Source: JANRKG01 sp033763635
GTDB lineage: Bacteria; Cyanobacteriota; Cyanobacteriia; GCF-001939115
Assembly: GCA_033763635.1 (NCBI GenBank)
Contig: JANRKG010000237.1
Span: 1-9,788, forward strand
DNA length: 9,788 nt
Reading direction: 5' to 3'
Under the pieces are notes generated by a model that saw only the letters and a program-made list of their open reading frames with translations, had not been told where the DNA came from and made no database searches. The position numbers and the translations under genes were made by a program. Shown here piece by piece: positions 1-6,777 of the stretch; the first letter of the stretch is position 1, and the number at the start of each line of letters is the position of its first letter.

Positions 1-1
1 A

Positions 2-1468
2 GGAGATACGAATGGGCTGAAAGCTTGGCCCTCTGCTGGAAGTACATCTCTCACCTCTGATATTGATGTCAACTTAAAGGGCACCCAAACGGAATATGCG
101 GTAGAAGTTTTCAACAAACTCTTTAAAGCCGATGGTTGGAACTTTGAGTCTGGTGTTGTATACGATGTCAACGTTTATGCAATGGATTTCATGCATAAAT
201 TTGGGGGTGTGGATGTTGCAGAAGCGGGGGGCAAACATACAGTGACAGTGAAAGAGGGGGCAAGACGAAAAGCAGCCAAGAAACAGCAAGCACCAGCCTT
301 AGATCCAGCAAATGCAGGAGGTGGCGCGAAGGAAGAAGAGAGCGAGTTTTTGGTACAAGGTGGCTTTATTGAAAATGCCTTCACAAGAATTGATACAAGC
401 AACCAGGAAGAATGGGCATTGGTGAAACTCCGGTTATACATGTCCCTGAATCAGTGGAATCAGTACAAGCAAAACTTAATTAGAACCGTCTCGCAGCCTC
501 CAGCATCGAACGAGCCTGATGCTCTTAAAAAGGCAGAGGCGAAGAGGATTCAGAAGCTTCAACTCATTCAAAATGCAGAGGCTAAATATGACCAATACCT
601 GACTGAAATGAATGCAGAAATGGAGACGATGGTTGGGGAAAAGCTCGGTGAATTGGGTGATGTTGAGAAAAGTGGGATTGAAAGAATCAACGAAAAAGCA
701 GAAACCCTTGCCAAAAATAAAAAACCGAATGCTTCCAAACAATCCACAGAAGTTTTTGCAGAGCAACTTAAGATCGGGGGCAGTAACCGAATCTATGAAC
801 GCAAGCTAGCAACCATTGCTAAATTGCGGCAGGAGATTCAGGAGATGATTGGCCGCTATAACGAGATTGTGGCGCAGCAGGGTCCGATCGGGAATGAAGT
901 GATTAATGGTGCGATCGAGATACGGCTCAAGAAGCTCCGTCAACTGGTCTCAGAAGCAGCGCTCTATTCCAATGAAGCCTATATTACGGATGCAGCCGTT
1001 TACCATGCGGTGGTGGGCTTACAAGGGGGCCAACAGATCGAGCAAAACAAAGCAGACTTGATGAATGCGGTGACGGAAAACATGGCAGACTCCCTCAAGG
1101 AAATTGCGAGACACGGGCACACGATCGGGGAAGCAGGATATAAGGCCGCTAAATACTATATGAGGATGGCTGATGCCGCTAAGAATATGGGCTGCGGTCA
1201 TATTGAGGGAGTGAACACCTTATACGATGCTGGATACGAAATTTCTGTTGGCTTCAAGAAAGATGCAGGGTTAAGCGAAGAGGGCAAGATGACGAGGAGT
1301 GCTGAATACCTGGATGGGAAGGGAATTAAGACAGTAGACGATCTCAGGAACAAGGTCATTCAGGTTGGAACGGCAATTCGAGAACATTTCGATCTCCTCT
1401 CTCAAGAAGGGCAAAAAGCCTTCGGTAAGAAAGGTGCAGGAAAAGATGCAAGAAATACAAATGACTAA
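2..1468 (+). CDS. C-terminal part of a large eCIS-type effector with a nucleotidyltransferase-like motif (5' end outside window)
   Basis: The frame is open from base 2 to the TAA at 1466-1468 (488 visible residues), so the ATG at 182 (residue 61) is internal. Residues 13-22 read GSTSLTSDID, matching the G-S...D-x-D metal-binding signature of the polymerase-beta/minimal nucleotidyltransferase fold. Residues 51-60 (GVVYDVNVYA) could be the strand with the third carboxylate (D55). Residues about 65-105 are a low-complexity linker rich in A, K, G and E. The rest is mostly charged helix with probable coiled coils, plus a conserved-looking segment around residues 322-338 (YSNEAYITDAAVYHAVV). There is no signal peptide or clear membrane segment in the visible part. 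By analogy with neighbours, the missing N-terminus may carry DUF4157 and a loading segment, but this is inference. The product would transfer a nucleotide to an unknown target; the target and toxicity cannot be read from the sequence. Confidence 0.8.
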   Translation, partial: GDTNGLKAWPSAGSTSLTSDIDVNLKGTQTEYAVEVFNKLFKADGWNFESGVVYDVNVYAMDFMHKFGGVDVAEAGGKHTVTVKEGARRKAAKKQQAPALDPANAGGGAKEEESEFLVQGGFIENAFTRIDTSNQEEWALVKLRLYMSLNQWNQYKQNLIRTVSQPPASNEPDALKKAEAKRIQKLQLIQNAEAKYDQYLTEMNAEMETMVGEKLGELGDVEKSGIERINEKAETLAKNKKPNASKQSTEVFAEQLKIGGSNRIYERKLATIAKLRQEIQEMIGRYNEIVAQQGPIGNEVINGAIEIRLKKLRQLVSEAALYSNEAYITDAAVYHAVVGLQGGQQIEQNKADLMNAVTENMADSLKEIARHGHTIGEAGYKAAKYYMRMADAAKNMGCGHIEGVNTLYDAGYEISVGFKKDAGLSEEGKMTRSAEYLDGKGIKTVDDLRNKVIQVGTAIREHFDLLSQEGQKAFGKKGAGKDARNTND

Positions 1469-1495
1469 GGAAATATCACTGACTTCATCGATCCC

Positions 1496-2338
1496 ATGTC
1501 TAACTTTATTCTTTTAAGAGATATTCCCAAGCAAACAGTACAGATTGATCTGTGGCGTTACGAAGTCCAGGGCGGATTTCGCGGGTTTCAATCTGTTCCA
1601 TCGGGGATTCACTACGTTGAAATTCAGGCAGGGGAACTTCAAGCCAACTTCTGGGTTGCTGTGTCTGGGAATGAAGTGGTGATACGGATGTTTGATTATC
1701 AACAGCAACAGTTTATCAATGATACGCCAGAGTCAGAAGCCCATTATCAGGAACTGGCACTGAGCGGAGCAATGGGAAAAGCGTTAATTGCTTACCCCAA
1801 TGCAGAATGGCTGGCCTGGTGGCAGTTGACCCGCCACATTCCGATCGCCCCCGAACTTCCCCAACTCCACCACGAATCCCCCATGCAACCACCCCTGGAC
1901 CTGTCCCCCGCAGACCTGGGAGATTGGATGCAACAAAAGTACCTATCCCGCTTTGAGCAAGCTTTATTGACCACTCATCAGGGAAACACTGCCGCCTTTT
2001 TAGCAGAATTTCAGTTTGCTTTCGTCCGCTGGTTGGTTTCTACGGAAGGGGTGGAAGATCAGGAGGCTTTTCGCCGCTGGCAGCATCTACTCCTGGCGAG
2101 TTATGGGGCTGGGGAAACGACGATCGCCCACTATCCCGAACTGTTTTGTGACCTCGTTGATACTTTACTGGCACAGAGCAACTACCTGCCCGATGTCTTG
2201 CTCACACCCGATAGTTTTGTTTGCTCAACCGCTTCCCATTTGGCTGAAGATATGATTGACACGGACATTGAGGCATTAGTAGCTCAGGGAAAACGACTTG
2301 CGGATTGGTTAGATCAGACGATCGTCGAAACTCCGTAG
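1496..2338 (+). CDS. AAR2-like protein (bacterial relative of the spliceosomal U5 assembly factor family)
   Basis: This 280-residue protein has two regions resembling AAR2. Residues about 4-40 (LLRDIPKQTVQIDLWRYEV, then GGFRGFQSVPSGIHYVEIQ) match the AAR2 N-terminal pattern in which a short strand and an 'x-F-x-G-x-x-x-x-P-x-G-x-H' segment open the domain. Residues about 169-205 (AEFQFAFVRWLV, then EAFRRWQHLLLASYG) match the helical C-terminal pattern 'ELQFAFVxFL...EAFExWKxLLxLL' of eukaryotic AAR2, and the later LPDVLL segment also fits. In eukaryotes AAR2 binds Prp8 during U5 snRNP maturation; a bacterium has no spliceosome, so its role here is unknown. A general scaffold or chaperone role is conceivable. 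The gene starts 27 bases after the upstream NTase-like gene and is probably cotranscribed with it. No strong Shine-Dalgarno sequence lies next to the ATG. There is no signal peptide. The family call rests on remembered motifs and has not been searched. Confidence 0.75.
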   Translation: MSNFILLRDIPKQTVQIDLWRYEVQGGFRGFQSVPSGIHYVEIQAGELQANFWVAVSGNEVVIRMFDYQQQQFINDTPESEAHYQELALSGAMGKALIAYPNAEWLAWWQLTRHIPIAPELPQLHHESPMQPPLDLSPADLGDWMQQKYLSRFEQALLTTHQGNTAAFLAEFQFAFVRWLVSTEGVEDQEAFRRWQHLLLASYGAGETTIAHYPELFCDLVDTLLAQSNYLPDVLLTPDSFVCSTASHLAEDMIDTDIEALVAQGKRLADWLDQTIVETP

Positions 2339-2345
2339 AATCACG

Positions 2346-2360
2346 GTTTTATCATAAAAC
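2346..2360. repeat. Short palindrome downstream of the AAR2-like gene
   Basis: GTTTTAT-C-ATAAAAC is a perfect 7-base inverted repeat around one central base, 8 bases after the stop codon. It is AT-rich and has no following T-run, so it is a weak terminator candidate; an operator half-site pair is equally possible. Confidence 0.35.
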
Positions 2361-2411
2361 TTTGGGTAAAAACAGTTAAGAAGCGAGATAAACTATTGTT
2401 GATGTATTTTT

Positions 2412-2439
2412 GATGTCCAGAGTACGCTGAAAGGACATC
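2412..2439. promoter_or_regulatory. Inverted repeat (GATGTCC/GGACATC) upstream of the large DUF4157 gene
   Basis: GATGTCC at 2412-2418 and its exact complement GGACATC at 2433-2439 are separated by 14 bases, about 50 bases before the ATG at 2492. The centre-to-centre spacing of 21 bases is about two helical turns, as expected for a dimeric regulator, though an RNA hairpin in the leader is also possible. No convincing -35/-10 pair was identified beside it. Confidence 0.35.
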
Positions 2440-2491
2440 GATCGTATCAGGGATTGCTTCCGGTCTTCATCCTTCCTACCCGGTATCTACC

Positions 2492-4753
2492 ATGACTCGC
2501 GCTCGCATCCGCACCCAAAAAGAACGGCAAATTCTTCCGACCTTCGAATCTGTTGAACCCTTACTTCAACCTCGTCCTTTTGCGGTGCAAACCAAAGCAG
2601 CAACGGGTCAACCAGAAGCATCTCTCGGCAAGTCTCAAGCCCTTGGGCATAGCCTGACGAATCTGCAACTGTTCCCCCCCAGTCCTGTGGTAGATACGCC
2701 GATCGTGCAGAAGAAAAAACGCCGATCTCAGGATGGTGTTCCTTTACAAGCGAAATTGACGGTGGGGGAACCCAATGATACCTATGAGCAGGAAGCCGAT
2801 CGCACTGCAACTACAATTGTCAATCAGGCTGAAGTGCCAACCGAAACCCGTTCTACGCCTGTCACCGTTCAACCCCTGGTAGAACATCAAGTCAGTGGTG
2901 GAACCCAACCGCGCTCCCGCCATCTTGAACTGGCGATCGAGCAAAAACGAGGACGTGGACAACCCCTGCCCAAAGATATCCAGCGACCAATGGAGCGATC
3001 GTTCGGGGCAGACTTTAGCGGTGTAAAAGTCCACACTGATAATGAATCCGATCACCTCAATCGATCGATCCATTCCCGTGCCTTCACAACACAACAGGAT
3101 GTTTTCTTCAAGCAGGGCGAATACAATCCCGAAACCAGAGAGGGAAAAGAACTGCTGGCACACGAACTGACCCACGTTGTCCAGCAAAATGCTTTGATCC
3201 GGAAAAAGCACGATCATGCAGGTACGGATTCTATTCAACGAGACGCGGAAACAGTTGTCCAGTCTCAACCTGATGGCGAAACCGATGAGCAGGAGGGACG
3301 TGCCCGTAGCAATGCCATTTCTCTGCCAGCACCAGGACGTGCCCGTAGCAATGCGATCGTCTCTCGTCCAGAAGGATTGCCTCAAAGCAACATAACCTCC
3401 CAACCAACAGGACGCGCCCGTAGCAATGCTCTGGTGCCACAGGGAAATGCCATGAGACGAGAACTTGCTGCCCAAAATGGAGAAGCACAAACAGTTAGCA
3501 GTCTTGCAGACCCAATCGGTGACACTAGCAAGGATGTTGGGGACAATTTAGGAGAATGGAGCGAGGCGTATCAAAACAATCCAGAATTGGCTGGTGCCGG
3601 TGGTGGATTTGGCTTACTTTCCAACTTGCTAGCGGTGAGAAAAAATCTCATCGAACTAGGTGGAGCAAAAGATTTGACTGTCAAATTTAAGGCAGGGTTT
3701 GCTTACATGGAAGCAGGTTATGGAGTCGCTTCAAATGTAGCAACCGTTGTTCACTCTGCTACAGGTGGAGAAACTGCCGAAGCTGTTAGCAAAGTTCAAG
3801 GCATCGCCGGAAAAGGTTTCGGTGTTTTGAAGGGAGTTATGGAAACGATCGGCAAAATTAAGGAATTCAAGGACAGCCTGACCAGCAGTAGTGAGAAGAA
3901 ATTTGCGTCAGGTGTGCAAATGGCTCAAACCATTCTAGAGACAATCAAATCCGGATTTGAGATGGCAAAACAAATCATGGATATTGTTGGTTCAACTGGT
4001 GAATGGCTGGGATCTGTTTTGCCAGGAATTGATCTAGCAATCAGTGGATGCAAACTGATCATGAGTAGCTATGGGATGTACAAAGCTATCATGAGCCGTA
4101 AGCAAATGGATATAGAAAAACAAGTTTTGAAGAAAAAACTTGCTGCCCAGGAAGCAACCAGGCATCTTTTTGGCAGAACATTCTTTACAGGCGTAATTTC
4201 CAGCAACATGGCACAAATCGCGCGAGTGATGGAAGAACCAGGCACTCCAGACCCAATTAAAACTGACTTAAAACATTACCACTTTATTCATGAAATGAAG
4301 AATATTAACAGGAAACGAGTGAACCGGGAAATCCTGTTGATCAGTGGAGAAATGTTAAGTGTTGCGGGTGGTATTGCTAATCTGTCGGGGGTAGGAGCAT
4401 CTGTTGGGTTAGGTCTGAAAGCCTCATCTGCCGGTGTTAAAGGCGGATCAGTGCTTGTTAGAGGAGCCAAGCAGATCTATCACGATCGTAGTAACAATGA
4501 ACTCCGATCCTCCCAAGCTAAACATAACCGGCGCATTCAACATATTGAGTATATCTTTGAGATGATTCAAAAGTTGCCGTCCGATCCTCAGGCTGCGCAA
4601 CCACAGATCAATCAGATCAACGGTTACTTACAAGCCGCTGGGGTTGACCCAGTAGATTGGCTGAAATCTGCCAGGACTGGTAGGGAACACCCGGATGCCC
4701 TTAAAGCATTCAAGGAACTCTATGAGGCAATGAAAAAGCGCCAGTTCGGTTAA
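2492..4753 (+). CDS. DUF4157 eCIS-associated effector with 13-residue repeats and a helical C-terminal region
   Basis: The protein has 753 residues. The N-terminus has an LQPRPFAVQTKAA segment (about 26-38) and an ALGHSLTNLQ segment shared with downstream proteins. Residues 91-103 (VGEPNDTYEQEAD) are the motif that often precedes DUF4157. DUF4157 spans about 154-235, from GQPLP through FGADFSGVKVHT to LLAHELTHVVQQ, with the zinc-type HELTH at 224-228. DUF4157 is a hallmark of eCIS-associated proteins, and whether it is an active peptidase is uncertain. A linker at 269-315 has GRARSNA(I/L) tandem repeats. The remaining roughly 420 residues are helical with hydrophobic stretches near 365-395, 505-530 and 611-645 (the last includes SGVGASVGLGLKA), which could suit a membrane-active toxin, but no named toxin family is recognised. 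There is no secretion signal. No strong ribosome-binding site precedes the ATG, and no upstream in-frame ATG was seen within about 30 bases. Confidence 0.88.
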   Translation: MTRARIRTQKERQILPTFESVEPLLQPRPFAVQTKAATGQPEASLGKSQALGHSLTNLQLFPPSPVVDTPIVQKKKRRSQDGVPLQAKLTVGEPNDTYEQEADRTATTIVNQAEVPTETRSTPVTVQPLVEHQVSGGTQPRSRHLELAIEQKRGRGQPLPKDIQRPMERSFGADFSGVKVHTDNESDHLNRSIHSRAFTTQQDVFFKQGEYNPETREGKELLAHELTHVVQQNALIRKKHDHAGTDSIQRDAETVVQSQPDGETDEQEGRARSNAISLPAPGRARSNAIVSRPEGLPQSNITSQPTGRARSNALVPQGNAMRRELAAQNGEAQTVSSLADPIGDTSKDVGDNLGEWSEAYQNNPELAGAGGGFGLLSNLLAVRKNLIELGGAKDLTVKFKAGFAYMEAGYGVASNVATVVHSATGGETAEAVSKVQGIAGKGFGVLKGVMETIGKIKEFKDSLTSSSEKKFASGVQMAQTILETIKSGFEMAKQIMDIVGSTGEWLGSVLPGIDLAISGCKLIMSSYGMYKAIMSRKQMDIEKQVLKKKLAAQEATRHLFGRTFFTGVISSNMAQIARVMEEPGTPDPIKTDLKHYHFIHEMKNINRKRVNREILLISGEMLSVAGGIANLSGVGASVGLGLKASSAGVKGGSVLVRGAKQIYHDRSNNELRSSQAKHNRRIQHIEYIFEMIQKLPSDPQAAQPQINQINGYLQAAGVDPVDWLKSARTGREHPDALKAFKELYEAMKKRQFG
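3296..3433 (+). repeat. Coding tandem repeat GRARSNA(I/L)
   Basis: Copies start at residues 269, 282, 295 and 307 of the 753-residue protein (spacing 13, 13 and 12). Copies 1, 2 and 4 read GRARSNA followed by I, I and L; copy 3 is degenerate (EGLPQSNIT). At DNA level GGACGTGCCCGTAGCAATGC occurs exactly at 3296-3315 and 3335-3354, and with one change at 3410-3429. The repeat lies in the linker between DUF4157 and the C-terminal region. It is an in-frame protein repeat, not a CRISPR array. Confidence 0.85.
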
Positions 4754-4811
4754 TCAACGCTACAGCATGATAGCTTAAACCAAACGACTTCAGGATGGGG
4801 TGGGAATTGAA

Positions 4812-4921
4812 CTAGTGTTCCGTCAGGAAAATTTTGACGGGTCGAAGACCCTCAAAATTTAACCTAAATTTATTTCCCCAAAGTGAGTTCACCTGTCAAA
4901 GATTAGTTGACTGACCACTAG
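4812..4921. mobile_element. Candidate MITE with imperfect 14-base terminal inverted repeats
   Basis: The left end CTAGTGTTCCGTCA (4812-4825) matches the complement of the right end TGACTGACCACTAG (4908-4921) at 12 of 14 positions. TA dinucleotides at 4813-4814 and 4919-4920 could be the target duplication typical of IS630/Tc1-mariner type elements. The roughly 110-base element encodes nothing and contains a strong internal hairpin. It ends 14 bases before the start codon at 4936, leaving only the ribosome-binding site between. The parent transposase is not in the window. The family assignment is an inference from the TA ends. Confidence 0.5.
4829..4860. terminator. Strong hairpin inside the MITE-like element, possible terminator
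   Basis: AAATTTTGA (4829-4837) pairs with TCAAAATTT (4852-4860), and GGGTC (4839-4843) pairs with GACCC (4847-4851) around a GAA loop, with C4838 bulged. That gives 14 base pairs, 76 bases after the stop of the large DUF4157 gene. The AT-rich outer stem ends in TTT, so it could stop transcription in a factor-independent way, but the U-tract is short. It may instead be only the core of the mobile element. Confidence 0.45.
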
Positions 4922-4935
4922 AAAGAGGTGATTAA

Positions 4936-5451
4936 ATGATCGAGTCTGAACAACTGAAATTGCTAGAAAACCTGAAAGATATTCTGGAAGATCTGAGCTT
5001 TAAATCTACCTTGCTCAAGCAGTCCGATCAGCTTCCATTTGACACCTTACTGACTGAGTTTTCTCCGGACGAGCACAATCGCAGTCGATGCATCAGTCAT
5101 ACTTTTTTCCCAATCGAAGAAGATTCTGCAACACACTTATTACAATTCTTCTTTCAACTTCCTTTTCAGTTAAAATCAAATTTTTTAATCGACCTGAAAA
5201 CACTGTTGCTAGTGATCAATAACAAAGTCCCGATTGGAGGTTATAGTATTGATGAAAATGATAGAACCATCCATTTTCGTTATGTAATGGTGTTACCCCG
5301 GTACGTCCCACTCAATACAGAAGTCATTACTGATACAATAACTTTCTACGTTTATTCTCAGGATATTTTTTGCCCTGTGATTGAATCACTTAATGATGGA
5401 CAGTTGTCATTAAAGCAAGCGCTTAAAACAGTGAATTCTGCAAGTGAGTGA
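4936..5451 (+). CDS. YbjN/CesT-like small protein, possible cargo chaperone
   Basis: The protein has 171 residues. The C-terminal two thirds show the YbjN-type order: a helix and LLLVINNKVPIGGYSID, then the strand RTIHFRYVMVLPRYVPL, then a long helix ending FCPVIESLNDGQ. YbjN-family proteins share the alpha/beta fold of type III secretion chaperones (CesT/Tir class). The N-terminus (about 1-30) is a leucine-rich charged helix. AGAGGTG (4924-4930) precedes the ATG by 5 bases, a good ribosome-binding site that fixes the start. There is no signal peptide or membrane segment. The gene lies between two DUF4157 genes, suggesting a role in folding or loading cargo, but that is inference. Its sequence is visibly more AT-rich than its neighbours, which may indicate a separate origin, and a MITE-like element abuts its 5' side. 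Confidence 0.75.
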   Translation: MIESEQLKLLENLKDILEDLSFKSTLLKQSDQLPFDTLLTEFSPDEHNRSRCISHTFFPIEEDSATHLLQFFFQLPFQLKSNFLIDLKTLLLVINNKVPIGGYSIDENDRTIHFRYVMVLPRYVPLNTEVITDTITFYVYSQDIFCPVIESLNDGQLSLKQALKTVNSASE

Positions 5452-5733
5452 ACTCTGAGATTTAAAGCTTAATTAGCAGTTCCACATCCATACGTGAGAC
5501 GCAAAAGCTTTTTGGGAACGGTTTTCAAAGGAAGATTCAGTCGGGCTATTGCCTCTCAGCAAGATATAGAGTTACGGGAAAGTAAGCATTTTTTCAAAAC
5601 ACTTCTTCTGTAGCCTATTTTTTCTTTTAGATAAAAATCGCAAAGGGTAGACTTTGGTCGATTTCACTAAACTGCCAACTTGCAGGAGAATAGGGGCGAA
5701 TCATTTTTCACAACAATGCCGAGATAAAGGGTT
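5452..5733. other. Intergenic region with an imperfect hairpin (5635-5664)
   Basis: These 282 bases contain no supported gene on either strand. AAATCG-CAAAG (5635-5645) pairs with CTTTG-GT-CGATTT (5652-5664) with a two-base bulge, about 70 bases upstream of the next ATG. T-rich runs occur around 5588-5630. The region probably carries the promoter and leader of the 5734 gene, but no clear -35/-10 pair could be picked. Confidence 0.4.
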
Positions 5734-6675
5734 ATGGGTAGCGAGTTAGACAACCAGAAGAAAGCGATCGCCCCTCCCGGTGCAACTTCAATGCACAGTG
5801 AATCCAGTTCACCGACCTTTGCATCTCCCATGCAACGGTACGAAACGGATCACCCATCCCGGAAGCCGATCGACCTTCAAACCCAATTAAATCGTGCAGA
5901 ACGGTTTGGGCATAATCTGAGCCAGTTTCAACCGGGTGCTTTTCCTCCCGTACATGTTCCTCCCGTACAACGAAGTCATCGCTTATTCATTCAACCCCAA
6001 CTGGTCGAGGAGGAGCAGAAACGGGACAAGGAACATGAAGAACAGATGCAGCGGAAAGAGGATCTAACTGCTTTGTTGAATCAATTGCCCATGCCTGACC
6101 TGTCGCCGAAAGATGGAGGCCAACCCCTGCCGCAAAAAGTGCAGACCAAAATGGAGAAGTCCTTTGGCACTAGCTTTTCGGATGTGCGTATCCATGAAGG
6201 ACCGCAAGCCAAGTCTGTGGGGGCATTGGCTTACACTCAGGGAAGTCGAATTCACTTTGCACCTGGACAATACAACCCGGAAAGTATGTCGGGGCAGGCG
6301 TTATTGGGCCATGAACTGACCCATGTGGTGCAACAACGAGCCGGACGGGTTCCAGTCGCGACCCAAAACAAAGGAATTCCCATCAATGCCGATCCTGCTC
6401 TGGAGCAGGAAGCGGATGATATGGGAGCCAAAGCCGCACGGGGTGAACTGGCAGACCTGCCGGGAAGAGGTGCAGTGGGCCAAATGGCTCAAAAACGGCA
6501 GGAACCCATGCAACACAGTCAACAACCCGTCCAATTTTTCCTGGTAAAACTGCTGGTCAATGCGTTGCTGAAACCCGCCCTCGATCTCCTATTCGGGGAT
6601 ATGGGCGGTGGCGGTGGCGGTGGTGACGGCGGTGGCGGGGCCGAGGCGGGTGGCGGCGGCGGGGCCGATCGCTAA
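5734..6675 (+). CDS. Second DUF4157 eCIS-associated protein with hydrophobic and polyglycine tail
   Basis: The protein has 313 residues. An N-terminal disordered part contains LNRAERFGHNLSQFQ, matching segments in the 2492 and 6778 products. A charged stretch at about 90-110 is rich in E, K and Q. DUF4157 spans about 128-203: GQPLP, FGTSFSDVRIHE, YTQGSRIHFAPGQYNPES and LLGHELTHVVQQ, with HELTH at 193-197. It is followed by LEQEADDMGAKAARGE (223-238), a frequent DUF4157 companion motif. The C-terminus is QQPVQFF (263-269), a hydrophobic helix of about 20 residues, then glycine-rich sequence to residue 313. There is no large toxin domain, so it may be a short structural or adaptor cargo rather than an effector. 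AAAGGG ends only 2 bases before the ATG, an unusually short spacing; GAG at 5721-5723 is a better-spaced alternative. An upstream in-frame TAA at 5725 rules out a longer start. Confidence 0.88.
   Translation: MGSELDNQKKAIAPPGATSMHSESSSPTFASPMQRYETDHPSRKPIDLQTQLNRAERFGHNLSQFQPGAFPPVHVPPVQRSHRLFIQPQLVEEEQKRDKEHEEQMQRKEDLTALLNQLPMPDLSPKDGGQPLPQKVQTKMEKSFGTSFSDVRIHEGPQAKSVGALAYTQGSRIHFAPGQYNPESMSGQALLGHELTHVVQQRAGRVPVATQNKGIPINADPALEQEADDMGAKAARGELADLPGRGAVGQMAQKRQEPMQHSQQPVQFFLVKLLVNALLKPALDLLFGDMGGGGGGGDGGGGAEAGGGGGADR
5942..5969 (+). repeat. Short coding direct repeat (PPV motif)
   Basis: TTCCTCCCGTACA occurs at 5942-5954 and again at 5957-5969 (period 15), giving FPPVHVPPVQ in the disordered N-terminal part of the second DUF4157 protein. 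It is a minor, recent-looking in-frame duplication. Confidence 0.7.
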
Positions 6676-6727
6676 ACAACTCTTGCACCGCTGTTATTCG
6701 TTCCCTGTTCCTTCAGTTCCCATCCAT

Positions 6728-6755
6728 TGATTCCAATCAACTGATTCCAATCAAC
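6728..6755. promoter_or_regulatory. Two tandem 14-base palindromic repeats upstream of the 6778 gene
   Basis: TGATTCCAATCAAC occurs twice head to tail with no gap (6728-6741, 6742-6755). Each copy contains the perfect palindrome TGATT-CC-AATCA. The pair lies 22 bases before the ATG at 6778. This arrangement suits a regulator binding two adjacent sites, or small RNA hairpins controlling translation. No matching regulator is in the window. Confidence 0.45.
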
Positions 6756-6777
6756 CCCTATTTCTGGAATACCCTTC

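Noticed and set aside
182..1468. Gene starting at ATG 182
   Set aside because: The same frame is open upstream to the window edge and contains a convincing NTase signature in residues before that ATG, so it is internal.
2346..2360. Factor-independent terminator after the AAR2-like gene
   Set aside because: The hairpin is AT-rich with one loop base and no U-tract, so it was listed only as a palindrome.
3296..3433. Possible CRISPR-like array from the repeated GGACGTGCCCGTAGCAATGC units
   Set aside because: Units are in frame within a coding region, spacing is short and follows codon periodicity (39 bases then variable), and the spacers encode related protein sequence.
2744..3490. 248-residue open frame on the - strand
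   Set aside because: It lies antisense to the well-supported DUF4157 gene, has no recognisable domain, and its repeats are only the antisense of the coding repeat.
4902..4930. TTGACT as a -35 promoter element
   Set aside because: It lies too close to the start codon at 4936 to leave room for a -10 element and leader, and it is explained by the terminal inverted repeat.
5717..5728. Mini open frame ATG CCG AGA TAA just before the 5734 gene
   Set aside because: Three codons, no ribosome-binding site of its own, and no evidence of translation.
6301..6534. Short open frames on both strands inside the second DUF4157 gene
   Set aside because: They are shadows of a gene with HELTHVVQQ and companion motifs; none has its own ribosome-binding site or domain.
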